Shown here piece after piece: positions 31,463 to 41,413 of a stretch of DNA of 64,000 nt (positions within the stretch are counted from its first letter, which is position 1; each line of letters opens with the position of its first letter). The notes below the pieces were generated by a model that saw only the letters and a list, made by a program, of their open reading frames with translations, searched no databases and was not told where the DNA came from. Origin of the DNA: Lactobacillus gasseri ATCC 33323 = JCM 1131 (GTDB lineage Bacteria; Bacillota; Bacilli; Lactobacillales; Lactobacillaceae); the NCBI RefSeq assembly GCF_000014425.1, contig NC_008530.1, forward strand, positions 248,001 through 312,000, given 5' to 3'. Both the position numbers and the translations under genes were made by a program.

Positions 31463-33199
31463 TTACTCCTTATCAATTTTCTTTTGTTCAGCTTCTTCAA
31501 GAGGCTTTAAGTTTAATTCTGGGTTTAAATTACCGATGTGGCCTGATTCTTTACCCATTGAAGGATCAATTTGAACGTTGATAATACTTGGACGACCTGA
31601 TTCAACGGCTGTAGCAAAAGTATCTTTCATTTCTTGATAGTTAGTTACGTAGTAATTGTCACCACCGAAGGCCTTAGCGATTAGGTCATAGCGACCAGTT
31701 GGATCAAGCGTAGTTGGACCTAATTGATCTGGAACAACATTGTCAACACCATTGTAAATACCACCATTGTTAATAACGACAACAGTAATAGGTAAATTGT
31801 AACGGCACATTGTTTCAACATCCATACCGTCAAAGCCAAATGCACTGTCCCCATCTAAGGCAACGACATGCTTACCAGTTTCAACAGCAGTAGCAATGGC
31901 ATAACCCATGCCAACGCCCATGACGCCCCAAGTACCAGTATCAAGTCTGTGGCGAGGAAGTTTCATACCAATCATGTCACGACCAATATCAAGCGTATTA
32001 GCACCTTCACTTACAAGGTAGGTGTCTGGATGTTCTTGGAAGTAATCATTAATAGGTTCGATAGCGCCGTAATATCCAAATTCTGGGTTAGTTTCACCAG
32101 CCTTAATTCTTTTAGCGAACTTAGCGTCATTCTTAGCAGTATCTTGAGCAATTGCATCAAGCCAGTCAGAAGGTACCTTGTAGCCAGTTGCAGTAAGAGC
32201 TGGAACTAATTTGTTTAAAATAGAGGTTAAGTCACCTTGAAGTGGTGCAGAAATCTTTTGAGCAGAATCAAATTGAGTTGCGTCGATGTCTAATTGGATA
32301 AATTTAGCCTCTGGGTTAAATTGTGGTGCATCACCATATGAAAGCATCCAGTTTAATCTTGCACCAATTAAAATTACTACATCTGCATTCTTTAATGATA
32401 ATGAGCGGGCAGCAGCGGCAGAGTGTTTGTCGTCATCTGGGACAAGACCTTTAGCCATTGACATTGGTAAGAATGGAATATCAGTCTTGTTAATCAATTC
32501 TTGAACTTGCTTTTCAGTTCTGTCATAAGCAGCACCTTTACCAAGAATGATCAAAGGTTTTTTAGCTTGCTTAATGATGTCAACTGCGCGGTTGATTGCA
32601 TCGTCACTTGGTTCTTGAAGTGGAGCTGGGTCAACTAACTTGTAGACGCCCATGTTCTTTTCGCCAAGGTCATCATTGAGTTGGGCAATAGTGTCAGCTG
32701 GTAAATCAAGGTAAACACCACCTGGTCTACCAGATACAGCAGTACGAATAGCGCGTGCGACTGCTAAACCAACATCTTGTGCTCTATCAACACGGTAAGC
32801 TTTTTTACAGAAAGGCTTAGCAACGTTGTATTGATCTAAACCTTCGTAGTCACCTTGAGCTAAGTCGATAATATGACGTTCTGAAGAACCAGAAATCATA
32901 ATTAATGGGAAACAGTTCTTAGTAGCTTGTGCTAAAGCAGTTAATCCATTCAAAAAACCTGGTGCGGATACAGTCATTGCTACACCAGGTTTTTTAGTTA
33001 AAAATCCGGCAGCTGCAGCAGCGTCTACGGCTGAGTCTTCACGACGAAAGCCATAATACTTCATTCCTCTTAATTCAGCTAATCTAGCCAAATCAGTAAT
33101 CGGAATACCTACAACTCCGTATAGGTTGTTAATACCATTTTTTTGCAAAGCGTCAATTAATAAACTGGCACCAGTTCTATTTAAAGAGTCATCTACCAT
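31463..33199 (-). CDS. oxc: Oxalyl-CoA decarboxylase
   Basis: This thiamine-diphosphate enzyme converts oxalyl-CoA to formyl-CoA and CO2. The 578-aa protein has the three-domain ThDP decarboxylase layout: an N-terminal pyrimidine-binding domain (GVVGIPITDLARLAE), a middle domain, and a C-terminal ThDP domain with GDSAFGFDGMDVETMCRYNLP and the Asn pair INNGG. GGAGG precedes the ATG by seven bases. It is the first gene of the oxc-frc operon; an AEC transporter is divergently encoded 356 bases away. The proton used in decarboxylation links this pathway to acid resistance (family knowledge). Confidence 0.96.
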   Translation of the reverse strand: MVDDSLNRTGASLLIDALQKNGINNLYGVVGIPITDLARLAELRGMKYYGFRREDSAVDAAAAAGFLTKKPGVAMTVSAPGFLNGLTALAQATKNCFPLIMISGSSERHIIDLAQGDYEGLDQYNVAKPFCKKAYRVDRAQDVGLAVARAIRTAVSGRPGGVYLDLPADTIAQLNDDLGEKNMGVYKLVDPAPLQEPSDDAINRAVDIIKQAKKPLIILGKGAAYDRTEKQVQELINKTDIPFLPMSMAKGLVPDDDKHSAAAARSLSLKNADVVILIGARLNWMLSYGDAPQFNPEAKFIQLDIDATQFDSAQKISAPLQGDLTSILNKLVPALTATGYKVPSDWLDAIAQDTAKNDAKFAKRIKAGETNPEFGYYGAIEPINDYFQEHPDTYLVSEGANTLDIGRDMIGMKLPRHRLDTGTWGVMGVGMGYAIATAVETGKHVVALDGDSAFGFDGMDVETMCRYNLPITVVVINNGGIYNGVDNVVPDQLGPTTLDPTGRYDLIAKAFGGDNYYVTNYQEMKDTFATAVESGRPSIINVQIDPSMGKESGHIGNLNPELNLKPLEEAEQKKIDKE

Positions 33200-33555
33200 A
33201 ACGTAACCTCCATGGTAATGATAATTACTATTTTATATAAAAGCGCTATTCCAAAATGGGATGCGTACAACTAATTTATAACTTTTTTGAATTTGTTAGC
33301 AAGAAAAAAACTATAAAAAAACTTCTATTTCAATATAAAAAGCGCTTTCTAAGGCCGCGGATACAATAGATATCTTCTATTAATAGTTTCTTATATATTG
33401 CTTCTACTACACAGTGAATTTTAAATAACGATTTTGTCAGAATTATGAAATTGTTTTACTTGCTAATATTTGGATAAAGTCTATATTTAACTTGTGATGA
33501 AGAAAGTTTTCATCGGGAGTAATTAAACTGATCAGAATATGAACGAGGTATAAAG
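33200..33555. promoter_or_regulatory. Divergent control region between oxc and the AEC transporter
   Basis: This 356-base AT-rich gap has no gene. It contains two AAAGCGCT-type elements, at 33239-33247 and at 33339-33348 (the latter the palindrome AAAGCGCTTT). Both resemble the core of cre boxes but lack the outer TG/CA. The oxc side has a probable -10 (TATAAAAT on the minus strand, about 33230). A short GATGAA/TTCATC hairpin lies near 33497-33516 on the transporter side. Exact promoters are not certain. Confidence 0.45.
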
Positions 33556-34737
33556 ATGATTAGTATCTTAGTAAATGACATAATCCCTATTTTAGTGATT
33601 ATGTTACTCGGTTATCTCTGCGGAAAGTTTTACTTTTTCGATAATGATCAGAGACAAGGACTAAATAAATTAGTGCTTGATATCGCATTACCAGCAGCTT
33701 TATTTATTTCAATTGTTAAAGCTACCAGAAAAATGTTTGCGCAAGATATCGTATTAACGTTGATTTCTATTGTTGGTGTTGTTGGGCTATTTATGCTGAG
33801 TTATTACTTAGATAAATTGCTCTTCCATAGAACGACGCAGCAAGCAGCTGTTTGTGCTTTGATTGCAGGTTCTCCAACAATTGGGTTCCTTGGTTTTGCT
33901 GTGTTAGATCCTATTTATGGGAATAATGCAACAACTAACTTAGTTATTGGAATTGTATCGATTGTGGTTAATGCTATTACCATTCCATTGGGATTAGCTT
34001 TAATTAACAAAGGACAAACTTTAACTAAGAAGAAGGCTAACGCAAATCCAAATAATAAGGGAACTAAGGTTGAAGTAGAAGACATAAAGGGAAAGGGCTT
34101 AAATAAGACTAAGAAGAAGGTCGTAGTAACTATTCCCGATGGTGTTCCAGTTACTGATGCAGAAGCTAAGGCTTTGAAAGAAAAGGGTATTGAGCGTGAA
34201 ATTGATTTAGCTCGTGCAGAAATTGCTGATCATGCTGATGAGCCTCATCAGCCGATGAATCCAACTTTAAAATCAGTTATTAATGCAATTAAACAACCGG
34301 TTGCAGCGGCTCCATTAATTGCAGTTATTCTAGTTTTAATTGGAATTAGAATTCCTACATCTTGGGCACCAACTTTTGATTTAATTGCCAAGGCTAACGC
34401 TGGTGTTGCTGTTTTAGCAGCTGGTCTTGCTTTGTCTACAGTTAAGTTTTCAATTGACAAAGAAGTTATTTGGAATACTTTCTTTAGACTATTCTTAACA
34501 CCAGCAGTGATTGTTGCAGCAGCATATCTTTGTGGTATGGGATCAGATCCTACCAAGATTTCAATGCTTTGTTTGGCAACTGGATTGCCACCAGCATTTT
34601 CTGGAATTATTATTTCTAGTCGCTACAACATCTACGTTAAAGAAGGTGCAAGTTCAGTTGCAGTTTCGACTGTCTTCTTCGCAGTAAGCTGTATTTTCTG
34701 GATTTGGCTATTACCAATTTTGGCACATATGTTTTAA
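33556..34737 (+). CDS. AEC-family transporter, candidate oxalate/formate carrier
   Basis: This 393-aa membrane protein belongs to the auxin efflux carrier family, which includes bacterial malate/malonate transporters. It has about five helices in each half, with ALPAALFISIVKATRK and SPTIGFLGFAVLDPIYG in the first half and ATGLPPAFSGIIISSRY in the second. The central cytoplasmic loop (about residues 150-236) is unusually long and charged, rich in Lys then acidic. It is divergent from oxc-frc, and no other transporter is near, so it is the best candidate for oxalate uptake or formate exchange. The substrate is inferred from context only. Confidence 0.82.
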   Translation: MISILVNDIIPILVIMLLGYLCGKFYFFDNDQRQGLNKLVLDIALPAALFISIVKATRKMFAQDIVLTLISIVGVVGLFMLSYYLDKLLFHRTTQQAAVCALIAGSPTIGFLGFAVLDPIYGNNATTNLVIGIVSIVVNAITIPLGLALINKGQTLTKKKANANPNNKGTKVEVEDIKGKGLNKTKKKVVVTIPDGVPVTDAEAKALKEKGIEREIDLARAEIADHADEPHQPMNPTLKSVINAIKQPVAAAPLIAVILVLIGIRIPTSWAPTFDLIAKANAGVAVLAAGLALSTVKFSIDKEVIWNTFFRLFLTPAVIVAAAYLCGMGSDPTKISMLCLATGLPPAFSGIIISSRYNIYVKEGASSVAVSTVFFAVSCIFWIWLLPILAHMF

Positions 34738-34756
34738 ACAGAATTTATATATAATT

Positions 34757-34787
34757 AAAGGGCAGGCTTTTAACCTGTCTTTTTTAT
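34757..34787 (+). terminator. Terminator after the AEC transporter
   Basis: The stem GGCAGG / CCTGTC with a 7-base loop is followed by TTTTTT. Confidence 0.82.
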
Positions 34788-34799
34788 TAGGAATAGAAA

Positions 34800-35063
34800 A
34801 TGATAGATAATAAAAACTTACTAAAGATTCTGCGGACTGAGCTTAGAAAAATGAGTGATAGGAAAAGGCTCAAATTTTTAACTTATAAGAAAGATCGAAG
34901 TATTACTGTGGAAAAGACTGGGGATAGCTTTGAGGTTATTGAAAATGGCTATCGCAAAATTGCTTGGCATAATCTAACTGAAGCAGAAGTTTTAAAGCAA
35001 ATAAAGAAAGTGCAGAAGATAGAATTTCCTCGAAGCAATAAGTTGTATTTAGTAAGAAATTAA
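34800..35063 (+). CDS. Small unknown basic protein
   Basis: This 87-aa Lys/Arg-rich protein has no recognised domain. Predicted order: helix (residues 5-25), a strand pair (FLTYKKDRSITVEKTGDSFEVIENG), then a helix (LTEAEVLKQIKKVQKI). It lies between the transporter terminator and the fluoride riboswitch, without clear partners. The ribosome site (TAGGAATAG) is modest. It is conserved-looking but anonymous. Confidence 0.6.
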   Translation: MIDNKNLLKILRTELRKMSDRKRLKFLTYKKDRSITVEKTGDSFEVIENGYRKIAWHNLTEAEVLKQIKKVQKIEFPRSNKLYLVRN

Positions 35064-35071
35064 AAAAGTAC

Positions 35072-35100
35072 TTGTAAAATACTTTCCTCTGATTTATACT
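35072..35100 (+). promoter_or_regulatory. Promoter of the fluoride-riboswitch enolase gene
   Basis: TTGTAA (35072-35077), a 17-base spacer, and TATACT (35095-35100). Transcription should start about seven bases later, just ahead of the aptamer. Confidence 0.75.
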
Positions 35101-35112
35101 AAGCCGTGAATT

Positions 35113-36528
<1,416 letters not shown>

Positions 36529-36573
36529 AAATAGATAATAAAAAATAATAATTAGAAATAATACTTCAAACAT

Positions 36574-36607
36574 AAAAAAGACGGATCATATTGATCTGTC
36601 TTTTTTT
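36574..36607. terminator. Bidirectional terminator between eno and the DUF4097 gene
   Basis: AAAGACGGATCA / TGATCTGTCTTT is flanked by A6 on the left and T7 on the right, and serves both converging genes. Confidence 0.88.
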
Positions 36608-36612
36608 ACTCA

Positions 36613-37329
36613 CTATTTGATTTTAATATCGCCGTCTTGTGTAGAAGCAATTAATACATTGGAGCTATTTTTATTTTCTATAAAAGTGCTGCTTGAGGAG
36701 CTATCTTTGACCTTAATATCCCCATCGCTTGTATCAAGCCTATAACCGGTGAAGGAAGAATTACTTACCTTGATATCCCCATCATCTGTATTAACTTTAA
36801 AACCATTTTTGCTGATTAATTTATTGATGTTAATGTCGCCATCATTTGTATTTATTTTGCCATTTGGAGCTCTTAAGTTAGTGATGTCAATATCCCCATC
36901 ATTTGTAGCAACAGATATTGAATTGGTAGTTGCGATATTTTCAACTTCAATATCGCCGTCATTAGTGGACAAAGTCACATTTTTCAAAAGCTGCTTAGGT
37001 ACCGTAATGGCAATTGTAAGATCACTATTAACATGATGGACGCCAGAAGCCGATTGTTTAATAGTTAATACACCGTTTTTTCTATTAACAATTGGTTTTA
37101 AATTTTTAGGTCCAGCATATTCGACTTTATATTTATCGCCGTATTTAACAGAAATATCGGAAATAGCTACCGAAACTGCCAGCTTATTAAAACCTTGATT
37201 ACTGATCGTGGTTCTGATTTCCGGTTTACTATCATTATGGTCTGAAACAATAATACTGCAGGCTGAAAGCAGGATTACTAGTGAAGATAATAAGGGGATT
37301 AAGATAAACTTTTTATTATTATTTTTCAT
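36613..37329 (-). CDS. DUF4097-type beta-helix lipoprotein
   Basis: This 238-aa protein has a lipoprotein signal (MKNNNKKFILIPLLSSLVIL, lipobox LSAC with Cys at about 24). The body is a regular array of strands in which TNDGDI, TDDGDI or SDGDI recurs about every 18-20 residues from residue 115 to 215, the hallmark of the DUF4097 putative-adhesin fold (a right-handed parallel beta-helix). It is probably anchored on the outer face of the membrane. Its role is unknown; relatives often accompany envelope-stress systems, but none is next to it here. Confidence 0.83.
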   Translation of the reverse strand: MKNNNKKFILIPLLSSLVILLSACSIIVSDHNDSKPEIRTTISNQGFNKLAVSVAISDISVKYGDKYKVEYAGPKNLKPIVNRKNGVLTIKQSASGVHHVNSDLTIAITVPKQLLKNVTLSTNDGDIEVENIATTNSISVATNDGDIDITNLRAPNGKINTNDGDININKLISKNGFKVNTDDGDIKVSNSSFTGYRLDTSDGDIKVKDSSSSSTFIENKNSSNVLIASTQDGDIKIK

Positions 37330-37411
37330 AATAAACTCCTAAGATATAGTTAGAATTAATTATCTTATATTTATTAAACGAAGTAAATTAAATGAATAAC
37401 GAGGAGATATT

Positions 37412-37864
37412 ATGAAAAAATTACCACCGATTCAGAAAATTTTAGAAGCTTATACGGCGATTGTGGATAAACATGTGAATTTAACAAAAGATCAGGCAGA
37501 AGTAGCTTCATCTAATGGAGCAAAAACTTATACAGTAAATTGGGATGATAATGAGTACCATTCAAATGATAATGCAACTTATTGGCAAGGATATGCCGGT
37601 TATCCTGTAATTGCCGTTTTAATGCTACAGGGGAAATTGCCATTTAATCAAAAACTAGCTGATAATTTTAAATCCGTTAATTGGAATGAAATAAATTCAA
37701 AGTTTAAGCGTAACTATGCCAAGGCTGCTACTGAGGTTATTAAGAAAAAAGGGCTTGATGAAAATGAAGTAATGGCAGAACTTGGAGCTGTTTATGAAGA
37801 CTTAAAAAAGTTACCAATTACAATTAAGCGCGGTTCTCTTAGGCCACCTAAGGCGAGAAAATAA
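37412..37864 (+). CDS. Unknown conserved-looking protein
   Basis: This 150-aa soluble protein has no recognised domain. The N-terminal helix is followed by a segment with paired aromatic and Asn/Asp residues (YTVNWDDNEYHSNDNATYWQGYAGYPVIAVLMLQGKL), then a helical C-terminal half and a basic tail. AGGAGA lies eight bases before the ATG. A first half of this kind could bind a small ligand, but nothing indicates which one. It is monocistronic. Confidence 0.65.
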   Translation: MKKLPPIQKILEAYTAIVDKHVNLTKDQAEVASSNGAKTYTVNWDDNEYHSNDNATYWQGYAGYPVIAVLMLQGKLPFNQKLADNFKSVNWNEINSKFKRNYAKAATEVIKKKGLDENEVMAELGAVYEDLKKLPITIKRGSLRPPKARK

Positions 37865-37887
37865 TTAAGAAGTATATTATTTTTATC

Positions 37888-38331
37888 TTACTCCTTATTT
37901 TCTAGCCACTTCTTATATATTTGAATTAGATCTGTATTAATAGGGTCTTTTTCAGCTTCAGGATTATCTTGATTTTTAACCATGATCATCCCTGCCAAGA
38001 CGTTAGGATCATCAGGAAAATCTGGTCGATTATTAGCAATTACAATATTAGTAGGATAACCATAGCCAGCATTACGTTCTTCTTTTAGATAATGACGACA
38101 GTTTATCTCAAGTTTTGTTCCAGGATTTAATATTCCTAGACTTTTAAATCCTTTAGTTAAATTGAATAATAAATATTCTGGTAATTTTAAATCTGTATTA
38201 CTCAGATCCTGGCAATCTTGCATGTATACTACAGGACGATAATAGAATGTTCCATTGCTATCAACACTTTGTTGAATACCGTAGCGATGAAATGTTCCGA
38301 TAACTTTAACACTTTCGTAAGTTCCTTGCAT
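37888..38331 (-). CDS. Unknown protein
   Basis: This 147-aa soluble protein is predicted to be mostly beta (QGTYESVKVIGTFHRYGIQQ, FYYRPVVYMQD). The start at 38331 is set by GAGG seven bases upstream; an open extension to 38370 lacks a site. No domain is recognised. The segment with YRPVVYMQDC and LKLPEYLLFNLTKGF could be an OB- or barrel-like fold. It converges on the previous gene without a clear terminator between them. Confidence 0.6.
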   Translation of the reverse strand: MQGTYESVKVIGTFHRYGIQQSVDSNGTFYYRPVVYMQDCQDLSNTDLKLPEYLLFNLTKGFKSLGILNPGTKLEINCRHYLKEERNAGYGYPTNIVIANNRPDFPDDPNVLAGMIMVKNQDNPEAEKDPINTDLIQIYKKWLENKE

Positions 38332-38433
38332 ATTATGTTTCCTCTTTATCTTTTTAGATTTATTTTTCACATTATTATATACGCAAAAAATACTAAAAAT
38401 TTTTTATTTTTGAGAGGATAATATTCTAGATTA

Positions 38434-38468
38434 TAAAAAAACGTTGAGTTTAACGCTCAACGTTTTTT
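38434..38468 (-). terminator. Terminator of the dipeptidase gene
   Basis: AAAACGTTGAG / CTCAACGTTTT with a short loop and flanking A/T runs. Confidence 0.85.
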
Positions 38469-38489
38469 ACATCAATAAGTTTTTACAAA

Positions 38490-39905
38490 TTAATCAAGTA
38501 AATCATACTTCAAAGTCATTAAACCATGACCTTCGTTAACCATGTTTCCTAATAATTCAACAGTATTATCGTAGACAGTATCAGCCATCTTTTGGTTTGC
38601 TTCATTTAGCTTATCTTGAAGTTCGTCGCCAGAGTATTTTTTGGCTTCTTTATCAGTTTCATGTTGGATCTTGTGGCACTGTGCAAGACTCTTTTGTTCA
38701 AAGTCAGCTTCTAATTCGCCATAAACGCGGAAGTTAATATCACCTAGCTGAGCAGTTAACTTGTTTAACCAGAAAATCTTATTTAGATCAAACTTAGGAC
38801 CAGTTTGAAAGCTTGCTGGAGTAGTAGTGATATTAGTGTAGAAAGGAACCATGCTGTTAAAAGTATTTGGACCAAAAGCTAACCATTGAACACCAGCGAT
38901 TTTCTCAGGAACATCATTTCTAATTTGTAAGATATGGGTTTCAAAGTTTCTGTTAATACCAATTGGACGGAATGTCTTCTTCTGTTCAGCACTTCCTTGA
39001 TCACCATATGCGTCAAAAGGCGTGTCTTGGTAATGAGAACTTTCTGCCCATTTGATATCTTCAATGCTGATCTTACGATTAGCGTGGCAGATGAAGGGTT
39101 GATTTTGATCACTTGGTTCACCGCCAAAGTCGGGATCAAAATAATTGTGAATATACCAAGCGCGTGGATTGTTGTAGTGAGCATCTTTAATTGTAGAAGA
39201 GCCAAAGATATGACGTAAATTGTAGCCTTCAAGATCAGGATTTAAGTGGTATTCTTCAATTAAATTCTTAAGATCTTTTGAAGATGCAAAGTCATCGTCA
39301 TCGAAGTGAAATTCATCGATATTTAGTCGGTTAGGAGCAATTACATAAGCATCGTCTGGAATACGGCGAGCTGCCCAGTGGTGGCCACCAATAGTTTCAA
39401 GATACCAAATTTCATCTTTATCAGAAAATGCCATACCATTCATTTCGTAGGTACCGTATTTTTCTAGTAAATATCCTACTCGTTCAACTCCTTCGTATGC
39501 AGAATGAATATAAGGTAGAGTCAGAGTTACAAAATCTTCTTCACCTAAGCCACCTTCTTCAAGCAATGGATCAATTCCTTGAATACGTGAGTTGGTAGTA
39601 ATAGTTTCAGTTGCAGTCATAGCAATATTGTCTGAATTGATACCAGCAGCTGCCCAAATTCCGTTTTTTCCAGATGCATCAGGTGCACTAGTGTAGCGAA
39701 GAGGGTTAGAAAGAAGGTCTGCGTCATCAATCTTTTGGTGGCTAATAACACTTTCGTAATGTTTAGGTTGATCCTTTGGCATTACAACTTCGAATCTTTC
39801 AGGAATAATAGTACGACCGCCATCTTCACTACGAGCAATCATTGTTGAGCCATCAATAGTTGCATTTTTTCCAACTAAGATAGTAGTACATTCGGTTTGC
39901 TTCAT
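38490..39905 (-). CDS. pepD: C69-family dipeptidase
   Basis: This 471-aa N-terminal-nucleophile dipeptidase hydrolyses a wide range of dipeptides. The start MKQTECTTILVGKNATIDGS carries Cys6, which becomes the N-terminal nucleophile after removal of the short propeptide. Typical motifs follow: ARSEDGGR, NSDNIAMTATET and IWYLETIGGHHWAARRIPDD. AGGAGA precedes the ATG. It feeds amino acids to this auxotrophic group (family knowledge). It is monocistronic. Confidence 0.93.
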   Translation of the reverse strand: MKQTECTTILVGKNATIDGSTMIARSEDGGRTIIPERFEVVMPKDQPKHYESVISHQKIDDADLLSNPLRYTSAPDASGKNGIWAAAGINSDNIAMTATETITTNSRIQGIDPLLEEGGLGEEDFVTLTLPYIHSAYEGVERVGYLLEKYGTYEMNGMAFSDKDEIWYLETIGGHHWAARRIPDDAYVIAPNRLNIDEFHFDDDDFASSKDLKNLIEEYHLNPDLEGYNLRHIFGSSTIKDAHYNNPRAWYIHNYFDPDFGGEPSDQNQPFICHANRKISIEDIKWAESSHYQDTPFDAYGDQGSAEQKKTFRPIGINRNFETHILQIRNDVPEKIAGVQWLAFGPNTFNSMVPFYTNITTTPASFQTGPKFDLNKIFWLNKLTAQLGDINFRVYGELEADFEQKSLAQCHKIQHETDKEAKKYSGDELQDKLNEANQKMADTVYDNTVELLGNMVNEGHGLMTLKYDLLD

Positions 39906-40054
39906 TAAAAAATCTCCTTTTCTGTTAACGTATTTATTTATATTCTAAAAGATCTTTCTAATGTAAAGCAAACCTTGAAGCTAAATTTACAACAAATATA
40001 AGGTATAATTTGGGTAAAGCGAAAAGATTCTGAAAGCATGGGAGGAATTAATCG

Positions 40055-41290
40055 ATGAATTATGGAGAAAAGGCGCCAGCACTTTGGGATGCAATTAAGA
40101 ATGAAGAAAAAAGGCAAGAAGATACAATAGAGTTAATTGCATCAGAAAATATTGTTTCCGATGCTGTCAGAGAAGCACAAGGATCTGTGTTAACGAATAA
40201 ATATGCAGAAGGATATCCGGGCAAAAGATATTACGGTGGGTGCCAATATATTGATCAAGTAGAACAATTGGCGATTGACTATGCTAAAAAATTATTCAAT
40301 GCGGAATATGCAAATGTTCAACCACATTCTGGTTCACAAGCTAATATGACGGTTTATAATGCTCTATTAAAGCCGGGAGACACAATTTTAGGGATGGGAA
40401 TGGATGCTGGTGGGCATCTTACTCATGGCTCAAAGGTTAATTTTTCAGGAAAAATTTTTAATTCTGTTAGTTATGATTTAAATCCGGAAACTGAAGAATT
40501 AGATTTTGAAAAAATTAGACAAATTGCCTTAGAAAATAAACCAAAATTAATTATCGCCGGAGCTTCGGCATATAGCAGAATTATTGACTGGCAAAAATTC
40601 CGTGAAATTGCGGATGAAGTTGGTGCTTATTTGATGGTTGATATGGCACATATTGCTGGGTTAGTTGCTACAGGAGCTCATCCAAGTCCAATTCCTGTCG
40701 CAGACGTAGTTACTACTACTACTCATAAGACTTTACGTGGACCACGGGGCGGAATGATTTTATCTAACAATAAAAAATTAGGTAAAAAGATTGATTCTGC
40801 TCTTTTCCCAGGTACTCAGGGTGGACCATTAGAGCATGTAATTGCTGCCAAGGCACAAGCTTTTTATGAAGATCTGCAGCCAGAATTTTCTACATATATT
40901 GAGCAAGTGGTTAAAAATGCCCAAGCAATGGCGGACGAATTTAAAAAGAGTGAAAATATTCGCGTAGTATCAGGCGGAACCGATAATCACTTAATGATTG
41001 TTGATATTACTAAAACTGGGGTAACAGGAAAAGATGCACAGAACTTGCTTGATTCTGTAAATATTACAACTAATAAAGAATCAATTCCCGGTGATACTAG
41101 AAGTCCATTTATTACTAGTGGATTGAGAATTGGAACGCCAGCAATAACTAGTAGAGGTTTTAAAGAAAATGATGCAAGAGAAGTTGCAAGAATCATTATT
41201 AAAGTTTTAGATAATCCAGAAGATAAAGATGTCTTAACAGAGGCTAAAAGTAGCGTTAAAAGCTTAGTAGATAAGCATCAAATTAAATAA
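40055..41290 (+). CDS. glyA: Serine hydroxymethyltransferase
   Basis: This PLP enzyme interconverts serine and glycine and charges tetrahydrofolate with one-carbon units. Its 411 aa contain the PLP-lysine motif [16 protein letters not shown], with the N-terminal [10 protein letters not shown] and [19 protein letters not shown] lies eight bases before the ATG, and an upstream TATAAT (40004-40009) supplies a -10. A terminator follows at 41296-41326. No glycine or SAM riboswitch was seen in front of it. Confidence 0.96.
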   Translation: MNYGEKAPALWDAIKNEEKRQEDTIELIASENIVSDAVREAQGSVLTNKYAEGYPGKRYYGGCQYIDQVEQLAIDYAKKLFNAEYANVQPHSGSQANMTVYNALLKPGDTILGMGMDAGGHLTHGSKVNFSGKIFNSVSYDLNPETEELDFEKIRQIALENKPKLIIAGASAYSRIIDWQKFREIADEVGAYLMVDMAHIAGLVATGAHPSPIPVADVVTTTTHKTLRGPRGGMILSNNKKLGKKIDSALFPGTQGGPLEHVIAAKAQAFYEDLQPEFSTYIEQVVKNAQAMADEFKKSENIRVVSGGTDNHLMIVDITKTGVTGKDAQNLLDSVNITTNKESIPGDTRSPFITSGLRIGTPAITSRGFKENDAREVARIIIKVLDNPEDKDVLTEAKSSVKSLVDKHQIK

Positions 41291-41293
41291 GAG

Positions 41294-41328
41294 AGGGCAA
41301 TTAGTCATAAGCTTGGCTAATTGCTTTT
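41294..41328 (+). terminator. glyA terminator
   Basis: GCAATTAG / CTAATTGC with a 10-12-base loop and TTTTTT. Confidence 0.8.
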
Positions 41329-41413
41329 TTAAGGATAAGACAGGAAAAGAAGAGCTAGTTTTCAGAAAAGACGCAATATTTAGATAATTTAGCTCTTGAT
41401 AAGGTAGAGACCA

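Noticed and set aside
30479-32504. Plus- and minus-strand frames of 70-126 codons within frc and oxc
   Set aside because: They lie in other frames of strongly codon-biased genes, have no ribosome sites and no recognisable domains.
33339-33348. Functional cre site in the oxc control region
   Set aside because: The core AAAGCGCTTT fits, but the outer TG/CA bases are missing and its distance from the oxc start is long; it is mentioned as resemblance only.
37888-38421. Plus-strand frame at 38218-38421 overlapping the start of the 37888 gene
   Set aside because: It overlaps the minus-strand gene and its ribosome site and has no binding site of its own.
41330-41413. Riboswitch or attenuator in front of the alpha-galactosidase gene
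   Set aside because: Only one inverted repeat (AAGAGCTA/TAGCTCTT) is present, without U-run or a known aptamer. It is noted within the gene entry.
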